Source: Halococcus salsus (GTDB lineage: Archaea > Halobacteriota > Halobacteria > Halobacteriales > Halococcaceae). Taken from it: 64,000 nt of DNA. The stretch lies in assembly GCF_009900715.1 (NCBI RefSeq), contig NZ_JAAAJC010000002.1, forward strand, positions 124,001 to 188,000, written 5' to 3'. Position 1 is the stretch's first letter. Every line of letters starts with the position of its first letter. The translations under genes were made by a program, and so were the position numbers. This document shows positions 1 to 8,677 of the stretch, piece after piece. The notes beneath the pieces are model-generated. The model made no database searches, was not told where the DNA came from, and worked only from the letters and a program-made list of their open reading frames with translations.

Positions 1-376
1 GGCGGACCGGCGAGCGCTGGGGGTCCCGTTCGTCGGCGTCGCCCGGCTCGTCGGGGTCTGTCCGGAACCGGAGCGCGCCGGCGATCCGGCCGTCGGCTTC
101 GGTCTTCGCGAGCATCACCGCGGCGTCGAGGGCGACGTCGAGGACGAGCGCGATGATGATGAACGTCGCGAGGAAGCCCTCGGCAGGGTAGGCTCCCGCG
201 TCGAAGTTGAACAGGGCGTAGCCGATCGAGGCGGTGATCGACCCACCCCCCGGAAAGCCCGCGGGGGCGGGGAACGACTCGGTGAGAACGGTCACGGCGA
301 GCACGACGAACAGTGCGACCGCGACGAGGCCGGGCAAGAGATGCCGGCCGATCTTGAGGTGGGGACGGGTGGTCAC
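1..376 (-). CDS. nuoJ2: NADH-quinone oxidoreductase subunit J, C-terminal-half protein (partial at window edge)
   Basis: Membrane subunit of the respiratory complex I-like (Nuo/Fpo) proton pump. 125 residues are visible before the window ends. Hydrophobic segments lie near residues 12-31 and 67-89, and the tail is acidic. The GTG start at 376 overlaps the stop of the upstream nuoJ1 (GTGA overlap), which indicates translational coupling. In haloarchaea subunit J is typically split into two short genes, and this is the second half. The 3' end lies outside the window. The family assignment rests on synteny plus membrane topology, so it is good but not absolute. Confidence 0.8.
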   Translation of the reverse strand, partial: MTTRPHLKIGRHLLPGLVAVALFVVLAVTVLTESFPAPAGFPGGGSITASIGYALFNFDAGAYPAEGFLATFIIIALVLDVALDAAVMLAKTEADGRIAGALRFRTDPDEPGDADERDPQRSPVR

Positions 377-642
377 GAGGTCGCCTCCGTCGCGTCGTCG
401 GTGCGGGTGAGCATCACGGCGAACGAGATCAGGATCAACACGCCACCGACGTAGACCAGGATCTGCATCGCGGCGAGGAACTCCGCGCTCATCATGATGT
501 AGTGGATGGCGACGCTCAACAGCGCCGCCCCGAGCATCAACGCGGAGTGCCAGACGTCCTCCATCAGGACGACGCCGAGGGCACTGAGAACCGTGACGAG
601 CGCGAACAGCGCGAACGCGACCGTCTCGTACGGGATGGCCAT
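373..642 (-). CDS. nuoJ1: NADH-quinone oxidoreductase subunit J, N-terminal-half protein
   Basis: 89-residue membrane protein with three hydrophobic helices near residues 7-25, 30-49 and 56-78. The central pattern with FLAAMQILVYVGGVLILI is the conserved quinone-chamber helix of NuoJ. It is shorter than bacterial NuoJ because haloarchaea encode the subunit as two genes; the second follows with a 4-nt overlap. It belongs to a leftward nuo operon. The ATG at 642 is the only sensible start. Confidence 0.9.
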   Translation of the reverse strand: MAIPYETVAFALFALVTVLSALGVVLMEDVWHSALMLGAALLSVAIHYIMMSAEFLAAMQILVYVGGVLILISFAVMLTRTDDATEATS

Positions 643-753
643 TGTGCATCCTCGTATGGGATGATGTTTGAAGGTTTCGAGAAACGATCACGGAACTACC
701 CGAGACGGACGACAGCCGACGGCGAGCGTCGACACGCGTGGGGACGGACTCAA

Positions 754-1575
754 ATGGGGCGAGACCCTCGTGCCGGTGTGGCCTTTCGTCGATTCGTTCG
801 CGGGCGGGTGGAGTGGTCGGCCCTCGAAGCCGTCTGTCGCGAGGTCGCGGCCCGGTACGACCAGCGGGTCGCGCGCGTCGTCTTCCTCGAGACCGACAAC
901 TGGCTCTCGACGCCCTGCGTGGTCAACGACCGCTGGTTCGTGAAGGTCCTCAGCCCGCGGAACGCGCTGGTCCACGGCCTCTTCACCACCGGCCGGAACC
1001 TGGGGATGTTCTCGAGCGGCACCGAGGGCTTCTTCGAGCGCTTCGCGAACCCCGTCGAGATGGCCGAACACGAACTCAGCGCCACCCGACGGATCCGCGA
1101 GATCGGGCTCAACGCACCCGAACCCCTCGAAGCGTTCGCCCACGGCGAGTTCGGCGTGCTCGTGCTCGAGTACCTCCCCGAGTTCCGGACCATCGGGGAC
1201 CTCCCGCCGGCCGAAGTGCGGGAGGTCGCCCCGGAGTTCTTCGCGGCGCTGGCCCGGATGCACGATGCGGGTCTCGGCCACGGCGACCTCCGGGCGGAGA
1301 ACGTCCTCGTGGCCGACGGGGAGCTCTACTTCATCGACGCGACCAGCCTCCGTGGATCCGGGGCCGCCGACGCCCGGGCGTACGACCTCGCGTGCGGCCT
1401 CGCGGCGCTCGAACCCACGATCGGCGCGCGCAGGGCGGTCGACGCCGCCGCGCACCACTACGCGACCGACGACCTCCTCGCGGCCCGCGACTTCGTGAGC
1501 TTCATCGACATGCGCCCGGACCACGACTTCGACGCCGCGCTCCTCCGGGGCGAGATCGAAAAACGCGCGGCGTAG
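754..1575 (+). CDS. RIO/Bud32-like serine/threonine kinase family protein
   Basis: 273 residues from the ATG at 754. Upstream in-frame ATGs exist, but the sequence before 754 does not look coding. Kinase-fold signatures are a VKV lysine at residue 64, the catalytic loop HGDLRAENV at 176-184 (Asp178, Asn183) and a metal-binding IDAT at 194-197 in place of DFG. The short lobe and HGDLRAEN loop are typical of atypical RIO/lipopolysaccharide-kinase-type enzymes. Substrate is unknown. It is transcribed divergently from the nuo operon, with about 110 bp between starts. Confidence 0.72.
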   Translation: MGRDPRAGVAFRRFVRGRVEWSALEAVCREVAARYDQRVARVVFLETDNWLSTPCVVNDRWFVKVLSPRNALVHGLFTTGRNLGMFSSGTEGFFERFANPVEMAEHELSATRRIREIGLNAPEPLEAFAHGEFGVLVLEYLPEFRTIGDLPPAEVREVAPEFFAALARMHDAGLGHGDLRAENVLVADGELYFIDATSLRGSGAADARAYDLACGLAALEPTIGARRAVDAAAHHYATDDLLAARDFVSFIDMRPDHDFDAALLRGEIEKRAA

Positions 1576-1837
1576 CACACGTCTCGTTTCTCCCGAAGCA
1601 CATCATATCCACGTTCAACGTCTTTCTGAGCAGGTCTCCGAGTACCATAACCAGCTCTCGCTACGACCTTCTCTGTTCTCAAACGCCCTCAACTAGACAA
1701 TGCCTGTTTCTGTATCATACCAGACGGAGGACGAGTGTTGCAGTAACTACTGAAACATACAGTTGAAAGCCCACAAAGAGAAACATTAGGGCCGGTGGGA
1801 TAGTAAATTAATATCTGAAATCATATTGCTGCCCAGT

Positions 1838-2065
1838 CTATCCACGGCTGAGGGCTGTCATGAGAAGCACAACAAGAAACAGACAGCCAGCAACAAAGAA
1901 CAGTAATGGACCAGTATCTGTTAAATCAGCAGAGCCTGAAACTTCAGTTACGCTGAGATAAAAGAAGCCAACCGCTGCAATAGCAAACAGAACAGGTCCA
2001 ATAACCCGCTGAGGCGAGTTACAGAGGCATTCAATGATTTCACGGGACTGGCACATCGTCCGCAA
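1838..2065 (-). CDS. Small two-helix membrane protein, hypothetical
   Basis: 75 residues with two hydrophobic helices (about 22-38 and 52-71) joined by a short polar loop; the N-terminus has three cysteines. I recognise no family. The gene sits in a clearly AT-richer patch (about 1.58-2.12 kb) than its neighbours, and codon use is correspondingly different, which suggests recent acquisition. The 262-bp stretch between the kinase stop and this gene's stop shows no coding signal. Confidence 0.45.
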   Translation of the reverse strand: MRTMCQSREIIECLCNSPQRVIGPVLFAIAAVGFFYLSVTEVSGSADLTDTGPLLFFVAGCLFLVVLLMTALSRG

Positions 2066-2469
2066 TTTGTTTCTGCCTTGCTAGAGCAAAAAGTTTTGTA
2101 CGATGTGTCAACTCAAACGTCATCATATCACGGCTGTCGACTACGGACGCTCGTATCGTTGCGCGACCCACATGCCCGAGCAGTTAGCGGCTCGCCGCGA
2201 GTGACTGGGGGGTCAACCGCTAGGACGAGCTACGTCTCCCCGTGAACGGCCGGGACGATCGAGCACGACCAAACGGGAGGCGTTCAGGGGCGGCTTCGGG
2301 GAAGCGTGGTTGCGGGAGTGGTCGAAGCGCTCGAATCGTATATCGAGGCCGAAGGGAGCGCGTGATGGGCCGGGCGGATCGCCGTCCGTTCACCGGCCGT
2401 GCGAGCGCCGAGGCCGCCTGACCCACACAGCGCGGTGTTTTTGTACCCCGGCCGCGCAATTCTTGCCGT
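2066..2469. other. Intergenic region without recognisable gene
   Basis: About 400 bp between the small membrane protein and the aldehyde dehydrogenase. The left part is AT-rich (AAAAAGTTTTGTA near 2089-2101); the right part is GC-rich. The short open frames here do not look coding. The last 40 bp should hold the aldehyde dehydrogenase promoter (GTGTTTTTGTA near 2434-2444). Confidence 0.5.
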
Positions 2470-4002
2470 ATGAGTCAACAAGTCGCGGAGCCGTTCGAGC
2501 AGTACATCGACGGCGAGTGGACCGAGAGGACCGGCGAGGAGACCTTCGAGAGCACGAACCCGGCGACGGGCGAGACGCTCGGCGAGTTCCACCGGGGCAC
2601 CGACGCGGACGTCGACCGCGCGCTCGCGGCCGCCGACGACGCCTTCGAGGAGTGGGCCGCGCTCTCGTACACCGACCGGGCCGAGTACCTCTGGGAGATC
2701 TACAACGAACTCAAGGAGCGCCACGAGGAGCTCGGCGAGGTCGTCACCAAGGAGTGCGGCAAGGAGATCTCGGAGGGGAAGGCCGACGTCAACGAGGCCT
2801 GGGACATGGTCGAGTGGGCCGCCGCCGACGCCCGCCGTCCCCACGGCGACGTCGTCCCCTCGGAGATCGCGGGTAAGGACGCCTACATGCGCCGGAAACC
2901 GAGGGGCGTGGTCGGCTGCATCACGCCGTGGAACTTCCCGGTCGCGATCCCCTTCTGGCACATGGCGGTCTCGCTGGTCGAGGGCAACACCGTGGTGTGG
3001 AAACCCGCCGAGCAGACCCCGTGGTGCGGCCAGATCATCGCCGAGATGTTCGAGAGCACGGGGATCCCGGACGGCGTCTTCAACATGGTCCAAGGCTACG
3101 GCGACGCCGGCGAGGCCATCGTCGAGGACGAGCGCGTGGCGACGGTGCTGTTCACCGGATCGGCCGAGGTCGGCCACGAGATCGCCGGCAAGGTCGGTGG
3201 CGAGCCCGGCAAGCTCGCGGCGTGTGAGATGGGCGGCAAGAACGGGATCGTCGTGACGAGCGAGGCCGACCTCGACGTCGCGGTCCACTCGGCGGTGATG
3301 AGTTCGTTCAAGACGACGGGCCAGCGGTGTGTCTCCGCCGAGCGGATCATCGTCCACGAGGACCTCTACGACGAGTTCAAGGACCGCTTCGTCGAGACCG
3401 CGAAGAACGTCTCGGTCGGCGACCCCCTGAACGAGGAGACGTTCATGGGGCCGCTGATCGAGGACGAACACAAGGAGAAGGTCACGGGCTACAACGACCT
3501 CGCACACGAGGAAGACGTCGAGGTGCTGGTCGACCGGACCGAACTCGATAGTAGCGAGATCCCCGACGGCCACGAGGACGGCCACTGGGTCGGACCGTTC
3601 GTCTACGAGGCCGACCACGAGGCGGACCTGCGGGTCACGAAGGAGGAGGTCTTCGGTCCCCACGTCGCGCTCATGCCCTACGCGGGCGACATCGAGAAAG
3701 CCGTCGAGATCCACAACGACACCGAGTACGGGCTGGCGGGGGCGATCATCTCGGAGGACTACCGCGAGATCAACTACTTCCGCGACAACGCCGAGATCGG
3801 GCTGGCCTACGGCAACCTCCCGTGTATCGGCGCGGAGATCCAGCTCCCGTTCGGCGGCGTGAAGAAGTCCGGCAACGGCTATCCCAGCGCGCGGGAGGTC
3901 ATCGAGGCCGTCACCGAGCGCACCGCGTGGACGCTCAACAACGCCGACGGGATCGAGATGGCCCAGGGACTCTCGGCGGACATCCTGACCGACGACGACT
4001 GA
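2470..4002 (+). CDS. NAD(P)-dependent aldehyde dehydrogenase family protein
   Basis: 510-residue ALDH-superfamily enzyme that oxidises an aldehyde to the acid with NAD(P)+. Signatures are ITPWNFP in the cofactor domain, FTGSAEVG as the nucleotide-binding turn, the general base Glu253 in CEMGGKN, and the catalytic Cys287 in GQRCVSAE. The C-terminal PFGGVKKSGNG motif is intact. Cys followed by VSAE resembles ALDH7/semialdehyde-type enzymes, but the substrate cannot be read from sequence. The length is normal. Monocistronic; the ATG lies about 25 nt after a T-rich promoter-like stretch, consistent with a leaderless mRNA. Confidence 0.93.
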   Translation: MSQQVAEPFEQYIDGEWTERTGEETFESTNPATGETLGEFHRGTDADVDRALAAADDAFEEWAALSYTDRAEYLWEIYNELKERHEELGEVVTKECGKEISEGKADVNEAWDMVEWAAADARRPHGDVVPSEIAGKDAYMRRKPRGVVGCITPWNFPVAIPFWHMAVSLVEGNTVVWKPAEQTPWCGQIIAEMFESTGIPDGVFNMVQGYGDAGEAIVEDERVATVLFTGSAEVGHEIAGKVGGEPGKLAACEMGGKNGIVVTSEADLDVAVHSAVMSSFKTTGQRCVSAERIIVHEDLYDEFKDRFVETAKNVSVGDPLNEETFMGPLIEDEHKEKVTGYNDLAHEEDVEVLVDRTELDSSEIPDGHEDGHWVGPFVYEADHEADLRVTKEEVFGPHVALMPYAGDIEKAVEIHNDTEYGLAGAIISEDYREINYFRDNAEIGLAYGNLPCIGAEIQLPFGGVKKSGNGYPSAREVIEAVTERTAWTLNNADGIEMAQGLSADILTDDD

Positions 4003-4192
4003 GTCACACGGGGCTGGAGAGCAGTTCTCGAAAACGGAGCACGAAAGGGGGGGGACGAGGAGCGAGTGGACGAGGGTGGGGTGCGGTGGGCGCTTTGTGC
4101 CGGCATGTGACGAGAAAAGCGTCACGTTCCGGCGGTTTTCCCTACCGTCGTCCGCGGGATAAATGGTTCGCTTCGGAACCGGCGGCCCGGTC

Positions 4193-4621
4193 TCAGACCT
4201 CGATCTCGCTCTCGCGCCGGATCGCGGCTTCGAGGTTGTCGAGTTCGCCGTCGAGGTTGCGCTCGAAGAACCGCTCGACGCCGGGGAGCTTCCCCTCAAC
4301 GGTGAAACGGTTCGTGAGCCGGGTGCCCTCGCCGACGGCTTCGAGGTCGTGTTCGCCGACGACACGCATCACCCGTGACCGCCCGACGAACTCGACGTGG
4401 CTCGGCGGGTCGCGCTCGGTGTCCTCGGTTTCGACGGTGATGGTCCGGTTGACGAGCGGCAGCGGCAGCGAGAGGTGCCAAGTGGCGCGGGTGTCGTCGT
4501 GCACCTCGAAGGAGTCCACGACGCTGATCGGGCGGGCGCGTTTCCCTGGATCGGCGATGAACTCCCAGACGCGTTCCGGCGGGGCGGCTATCTCGAAGGT
4601 GCGTTCGACACGAACAGTCAT
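4193..4621 (-). CDS. SRPBCC (START-like) family protein
   Basis: 142 residues with the SRPBCC beginning (VRVERTFEIAAPPERVWEFI) and alternating beta strands ending in a C-terminal amphipathic helix (residues 110-140). The fold forms a hydrophobic pocket for lipids or polyketide-like ligands, or serves as a CoxG-like partner; the ligand is unknown. Catalytic residues are not defined for this family. The next gene in the same direction is 72 bp upstream. Confidence 0.8.
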   Translation of the reverse strand: MTVRVERTFEIAAPPERVWEFIADPGKRARPISVVDSFEVHDDTRATWHLSLPLPLVNRTITVETEDTERDPPSHVEFVGRSRVMRVVGEHDLEAVGEGTRLTNRFTVEGKLPGVERFFERNLDGELDNLEAAIRRESEIEV

Positions 4622-4693
4622 AGCACGGATAGTGGGTCGCGGGGTAAAAGTCCGCCGAAGACGGCGATGAGAACCGAAGCGGTAGAATCCGGA

Positions 4694-4918
4694 CTACCCG
4701 AGGGTGACACGCCAGGTGGTCGACTTCGCCCGGCTCCACTTCTCGATGTCGATGTCCTCGGATTCCTCGGCGAGCCGGGGGAGGCGGACCCCGACCTGCT
4801 TGGCGGTGAGGCCGAGCTGGTCGGCGATCTGCTTCGAGCGGAAGTACCGGTCGCCCCGCGAGACGCTGTCGTAGAGATAGGCGAGGATCCGCCGGTCCTC
4901 GTCGGTGTAGGTGGTCAT
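4694..4918 (-). CDS. Small winged-helix protein (DUF7123-like)
   Basis: 74 residues. The middle (FRSKQIADQLGLTAKQVGVRL) reads as a helix-turn-helix and is followed by a wing-like IEKWSRAKSTTWRV. The pattern matches a small conserved haloarchaeal family I associate with DUF7123. Likely DNA-binding; target unknown. It is alone between small genes, all leftward. Confidence 0.65.
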   Translation of the reverse strand: MTTYTDEDRRILAYLYDSVSRGDRYFRSKQIADQLGLTAKQVGVRLPRLAEESEDIDIEKWSRAKSTTWRVTLG

Positions 4919-4962
4919 TACCCTCGATACGGGCGTGATCGTCTTAACGCTTTTCGACGGGC

Positions 4963-5154
4963 TTATCGCGCGAGATGGACCGCGCCGACCGCGAGCGAGC
5001 CGGCGATCATCGCCGCGGCGAACCCCCAGCTGGCGAGGATCTGGTTCTCGGTGAGCCCGGCGACGAACGCGACGACCGCGCCCGCGATCCCGACCACGAC
5101 GAACAGCACCGTCAGTCCGACCCCGCGGTCGGTCGTGACGCTTTCGGTAGCCAT
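4963..5154 (-). CDS. Small two-helix membrane protein (DUF7525-like)
   Basis: 63 residues with two hydrophobic helices (about 13-32 and 39-60) and almost no soluble part. This is typical of small conserved haloarchaeal membrane proteins; DUF7525 is my best guess. No function can be inferred. It is divergent from the LEA2 gene, with 81 bp between starts. Confidence 0.55.
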   Translation of the reverse strand: MATESVTTDRGVGLTVLFVVVGIAGAVVAFVAGLTENQILASWGFAAAMIAGSLAVGAVHLAR

Positions 5155-5235
5155 GGCGGCGCTATCACCGGCGGGGACTTAGGTCGTTCCATCGCAAGGG
5201 GTATTCGCGTCCCATCCCGAGGGCAAACCATCTAG

Positions 5236-6249
5236 ATGGGTCGTTTCACCCGGTTGCTGGTCGGCCTCCTCGTGCTCGCAGCCCTCCTCGCGGTCGCCCT
5301 CGGTGTGGTCGCGGTCGCCTTCGACCGGCCGTCGATAGTCGACAGCGAGAGCCGTATCGTCGGCGTCAACGCCACGACAACGGTGGTCGAGACCGACCTC
5401 ACGGTCTCGAACCCCAACCCGGTCGCGGTCCGACTCGGCGACGCCACGGTCGCCACGAACGTCGCCATGAACGGTATCGAGGTGGGAACCGGCACCAAAC
5501 ACGGGATCCGGCTCGACCGGGGAACCACGGACGTCAGCCTCACGACGGTCGTCGACAACCGGAGGATCCCCGACTGGTGGGTCACTCACGTCCGGAACGG
5601 CGAACGCACGCGCGTCACCACCACGGCGAACGTCACGCTACCCGTGATCGGGCGAACCGCGACGCTCACGGAGACGACGACGACGCGGACCTCCATCACC
5701 GACCGACTGAACTCGAGCGCGCCGCGTCCGATAAACGCGAGCCTGCCCCTGGTCTCGGACCCGATCCTCGTCGTCGAGCGGACCCGCGCGTCGTGGGGCG
5801 ACGTCACCGCCGAGACCACGCCGCTCGAACTTCGGACTCGACTTCGCAACCCGACGTCGGTCCCGCTCTCGATCACCCGGCTGGACTACACGGTCACGAT
5901 GAACGGCATCACGGTCGGCAACGGCACGACGGGCACGGCGACCACCGTCCCCGCCGGCGGACAGGGCAGTCTCCGGGCCGAGACCGACATCCGGAACGAG
6001 CGGCTCGACGACTGGTGGGTCACGCACGTCCAGCGCGGCCAGCACACCGACCTCCGGATCTCGTTCACCGCGGTGCTCTCGCTGCCGGGTGGCGAGACCG
6101 TCCGGGTCCCGCTCGACGGCCTCGAGTACACGACGGCGGTCGACACCGACGTGCTGGCGAACGACAGCACCGCCCGAACGCGACTCGGGGGCCTCCCGAG
6201 CCACGAGGATAAACACGCATCTGCGGTGAGCCCCAACCCCGGTCGATGA
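5236..6249 (+). CDS. Membrane-anchored LEA type 2 / WHy-domain protein
   Basis: 337 residues. One N-terminal helix (about 6-28) anchors two tandem WHy (LEA14-like) immunoglobulin-like domains outside the membrane. The tandem nature is visible from the repeated DWWVTHV motif near residues 113 and 258 and from the repeated MNGI(E/T)VG turns. LEA2 proteins are linked to water-stress protection and cell-surface binding; the exact role is unknown. The stop overlaps the start of the following lipoprotein gene (ATGA), so the two are probably co-translated and act together at the surface. Confidence 0.82.
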   Translation: MGRFTRLLVGLLVLAALLAVALGVVAVAFDRPSIVDSESRIVGVNATTTVVETDLTVSNPNPVAVRLGDATVATNVAMNGIEVGTGTKHGIRLDRGTTDVSLTTVVDNRRIPDWWVTHVRNGERTRVTTTANVTLPVIGRTATLTETTTTRTSITDRLNSSAPRPINASLPLVSDPILVVERTRASWGDVTAETTPLELRTRLRNPTSVPLSITRLDYTVTMNGITVGNGTTGTATTVPAGGQGSLRAETDIRNERLDDWWVTHVQRGQHTDLRISFTAVLSLPGGETVRVPLDGLEYTTAVDTDVLANDSTARTRLGGLPSHEDKHASAVSPNPGR

Positions 6250-6956
6250 AGCCGCTCGCCGCCGTCCTCCTCGGACTGCTCGTCGTGCTCGCGGGCTGTT
6301 CACAGCTCGCCGGGCCGGTCGACGAGACCGCGACGCCCGCGGGCCCCATCGAGGGCACCGCCGCACCGCCGAACGGCAGCCAGCCCGCGGCCGCCACCGA
6401 GACCCGAGTGCCGACCACGGAAGCGCCGACCGCAACGCGAACCGCGACGGCAACAGCGACGGCGACGGCGACCGCGACGCGAACCGCAACAGCGACACGA
6501 ACGCCGACGGTGACGGCGACACAGACCCCGATGCCGACGGTAACGCGAACCGTCACGGCTACCACGAGACCGACGACGGATCTTCCGTCGGCGACACGGA
6601 CCCCGTCGCGACCCCCGACGGCGACCGCAGCGGGGAACGGGTCGGGATCGAGGGCGCTGGCGCTCGTCTCGGTCGACGCCGCGAACGAGACCGCCGTGCT
6701 CCGCAACACGGGCCAGCGGCGGCTGAACCTCGACGGCTACGCCGTGGACTTCGACGACGGCCAGCGCTACGCCCTGCCGCCGTACTCCCTCGGGTCGGGA
6801 GCGACCGTCATGGTCCACACCGGCCGGGGCGACGACACCCGCGGCGACCTCTACGCCGGCTTTCTCTATCCGGTGATCAACGACGGCGGCGACACGGTGC
6901 TGGTCGAGGCTCCGAACGGACGGATCGTCGCCGCCGAACGGGTGGGCGGAAACTGA
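6246..6956 (+). CDS. Secreted lipoprotein with Thr-rich linker and lamin-tail domain
   Basis: 236 residues. The signal peptide ends in the lipobox LAGC (Cys18), so the mature protein is lipid-anchored. Residues about 40-125 form a low-complexity linker of TAT/TRT repeats, probably glycosylated and extended. Residues about 137-236 form a lamin-tail (LTD) beta sandwich (NETAVLRNTGQRRLNLDGY, then YALPPY and GDTVLV). LTD domains occur in secreted nucleases and surface proteins, but no nuclease is attached here. It is translationally coupled to the WHy protein upstream. Confidence 0.8.
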   Translation: MKPLAAVLLGLLVVLAGCSQLAGPVDETATPAGPIEGTAAPPNGSQPAAATETRVPTTEAPTATRTATATATATATATRTATATRTPTVTATQTPMPTVTRTVTATTRPTTDLPSATRTPSRPPTATAAGNGSGSRALALVSVDAANETAVLRNTGQRRLNLDGYAVDFDDGQRYALPPYSLGSGATVMVHTGRGDDTRGDLYAGFLYPVINDGGDTVLVEAPNGRIVAAERVGGN

Positions 6957-7007
6957 CGGATATCGGAGGTCGGCGGGCTTCGAAAATCGTCTGGCTCGTC
7001 CGACCCG

Positions 7008-8042
7008 TTACGTGATCGTCGTGTGGGCCGACTCCTCGTTGAGCGCGAGGTTCGTCGCGATCTCGGCGTTGCGGACGGCGTACTGGGCCGTTTGAGCGAG
7101 GCTGACGAGCACGTCGCGCACCCGCAGGAGCGCCTCGTTGTCCATCTCGGGGAGGTCGGTGAGGATCTCGCCCTCGACGTCGTTGATCTCGGCGAAGCGT
7201 TCACGCACCGTGAGCGTGAGCTCGAAGTCCCGTTCGACCGCCGCCCGGACCGCGAGTTCGGAGATCTCGTCGACCTGGCCGGTGAACTCCCGGATCCGTC
7301 GCATCGTCGGGTCGTCGACTTCGAGGGTGTGGTCGGGAGCTTCGAGCGCGATCTCGGCGATGTCCTCGGCGTTGTCGGCGGTGAGTTCGAGGTTCTTCGC
7401 GATCGAACGGTAGCCGATGAGCGGGAAGCCGTCGTCGAGCCCGACCGAGCGGGCGAGGTTCGGGTTCTGGTAGGCGGTGAAGATCAGCCGGAGGAGGAGG
7501 ACGAATATCTTGTTGGCCTGGCGCTCGCGGTTGAGCGCGCGCTCGGCGAAGTCGGGGTTGCCGAGCGCCAGCGCCTGGATCGCCTCGTCGCGCATCGTCG
7601 CGCCCGTGGATTCGAGTCGCTCCAGAAGGTTGTCGAGCGTGAAGTCCTCGGCGTCGACCGAACACCGGATCGCGATCCGTTCCGGGGTCTCCTCGATCAC
7701 GCCGAGACCCATCAGTTGGGTTTCGGCGTTGTAGACCGCGTTGATGTGCTCGGAATCGAGGCTCCCCTCGGCGACCTCGACGTGGATCACCCGTCGGCCG
7801 AGGACGTACTGGGCGACGATAGCGCGCTCGACCGCGGTCGCGTCCATGTTCTCGGCGTGGATCGTCGCCTGGGACTCCTCGGCCTCGGCCGATTCGGGCA
7901 GTACCGTCAGGGTGCCTTTCCCCCCGGTGCGGAGCGACACCTCGTCGCCCTTCTCGACGCTGTGAGCGCGGGCCCACTCCGCTGGGAGGGTCATCGCCAG
8001 CGTCGACGGCCCCAACCGCTGAACCTTTCGTGTCTCTACCAT
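7008..8042 (-). CDS. PhoU-family regulator with AbrB/SpoVT DNA-binding domain
   Basis: 344 residues from the ATG at 8042. The upstream in-frame ATG at 8078 is less likely because the family starts with METRKVQ. Residues 1-45 (VQRLGPSTLAMTLPAEWA) form an AbrB/MazE-like swapped-hairpin domain. From about residue 100 the protein is helical, with the PhoU pattern (FTLDNLLERLESTG, MRRIREFTGQVDEIS). Haloarchaeal PhoU-like proteins of this design regulate phosphate or other uptake. No pst genes are adjacent. Confidence 0.82.
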   Translation of the reverse strand: MVETRKVQRLGPSTLAMTLPAEWARAHSVEKGDEVSLRTGGKGTLTVLPESAEAEESQATIHAENMDATAVERAIVAQYVLGRRVIHVEVAEGSLDSEHINAVYNAETQLMGLGVIEETPERIAIRCSVDAEDFTLDNLLERLESTGATMRDEAIQALALGNPDFAERALNRERQANKIFVLLLRLIFTAYQNPNLARSVGLDDGFPLIGYRSIAKNLELTADNAEDIAEIALEAPDHTLEVDDPTMRRIREFTGQVDEISELAVRAAVERDFELTLTVRERFAEINDVEGEILTDLPEMDNEALLRVRDVLVSLAQTAQYAVRNAEIATNLALNEESAHTTIT

Positions 8043-8206
8043 GCCTCCCCTACCGTTCCCATACACCTTAATCCTCACTGTACTTCTTTAGAGATCGTAG
8101 AGTTCGTACTAGCGATACCGACGGACCGCCGAGGGGACCTATCGGTTCGTCCGAAGCCGAACCGGGGAACTCGAGGTCGAAGGGGACGGGGCGATCCCGT
8201 CGTTCG

Positions 8207-8629
8207 TCAACCGACGATCGTCACGGGGATCGAGGCACTTCGGGCGATCGCCTCGGCGACGCTCCCGAGCAGGAGGCGTGTCGCGCCCGACCGGCCGTGG
8301 CTGCCGACCACGATGTGGTCGATGTCGTGTTCGTCCGCGTAGCCGACGACGGTCTCGCTCGGGACGCCGTCCTCGACGACGGTGGTGACGTCGACCCCCC
8401 GCTCGTCGGCCATCTCGGTCGCCGCCGCCTCGACCGACTCGCTCTTCTCGATCGCCTCGTCGTGCCAGCGCTTGCCGAGACCCCCCTCGGCCGAATCGTA
8501 GCCCCACTCGGCGGGGTCGAGAACGTGGATCACGGTGATCTCGTCGTTCGGGTACTCGGCGAGCGCGTGGTCGAGCGCACTGCGTGCCTGCCTCGAATCG
8601 TCGAACGGTACGAGAACACGTTTCGTCAT
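8207..8629 (-). CDS. Universal stress protein (UspA family)
   Basis: 140 residues of UspA fold. It begins KRVLVPFDDSRQARSALDHA and carries the ATP-binding signature GSHGRSGATRLLLGSV near residues 111-126, so it is of the nucleotide-binding subclass. The length is normal. Monocistronic, leftward, and separated from the MaoC gene by 48 bp. Its role is presumed stress-related. Confidence 0.9.
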   Translation of the reverse strand: MTKRVLVPFDDSRQARSALDHALAEYPNDEITVIHVLDPAEWGYDSAEGGLGKRWHDEAIEKSESVEAAATEMADERGVDVTTVVEDGVPSETVVGYADEHDIDHIVVGSHGRSGATRLLLGSVAEAIARSASIPVTIVG

Positions 8630-8677
8630 GTGGGGTGTTTCACAGCCGCATGGAAGAACCTGCCGCCCGGCTGTGAT

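Noticed and set aside
502-753. A longer start for the RIO-like kinase reading into the nuoJ1 region
   Set aside because: The extra 84 residues overlap the nuoJ1 gene antisense and have no kinase features; the ATG at 754 directly precedes the conserved part.
2284-4365. A 693-residue open frame opposite the aldehyde dehydrogenase
   Set aside because: It is an antisense shadow caused by high GC; it has no recognisable domain and an Arg/Val-rich biased composition.
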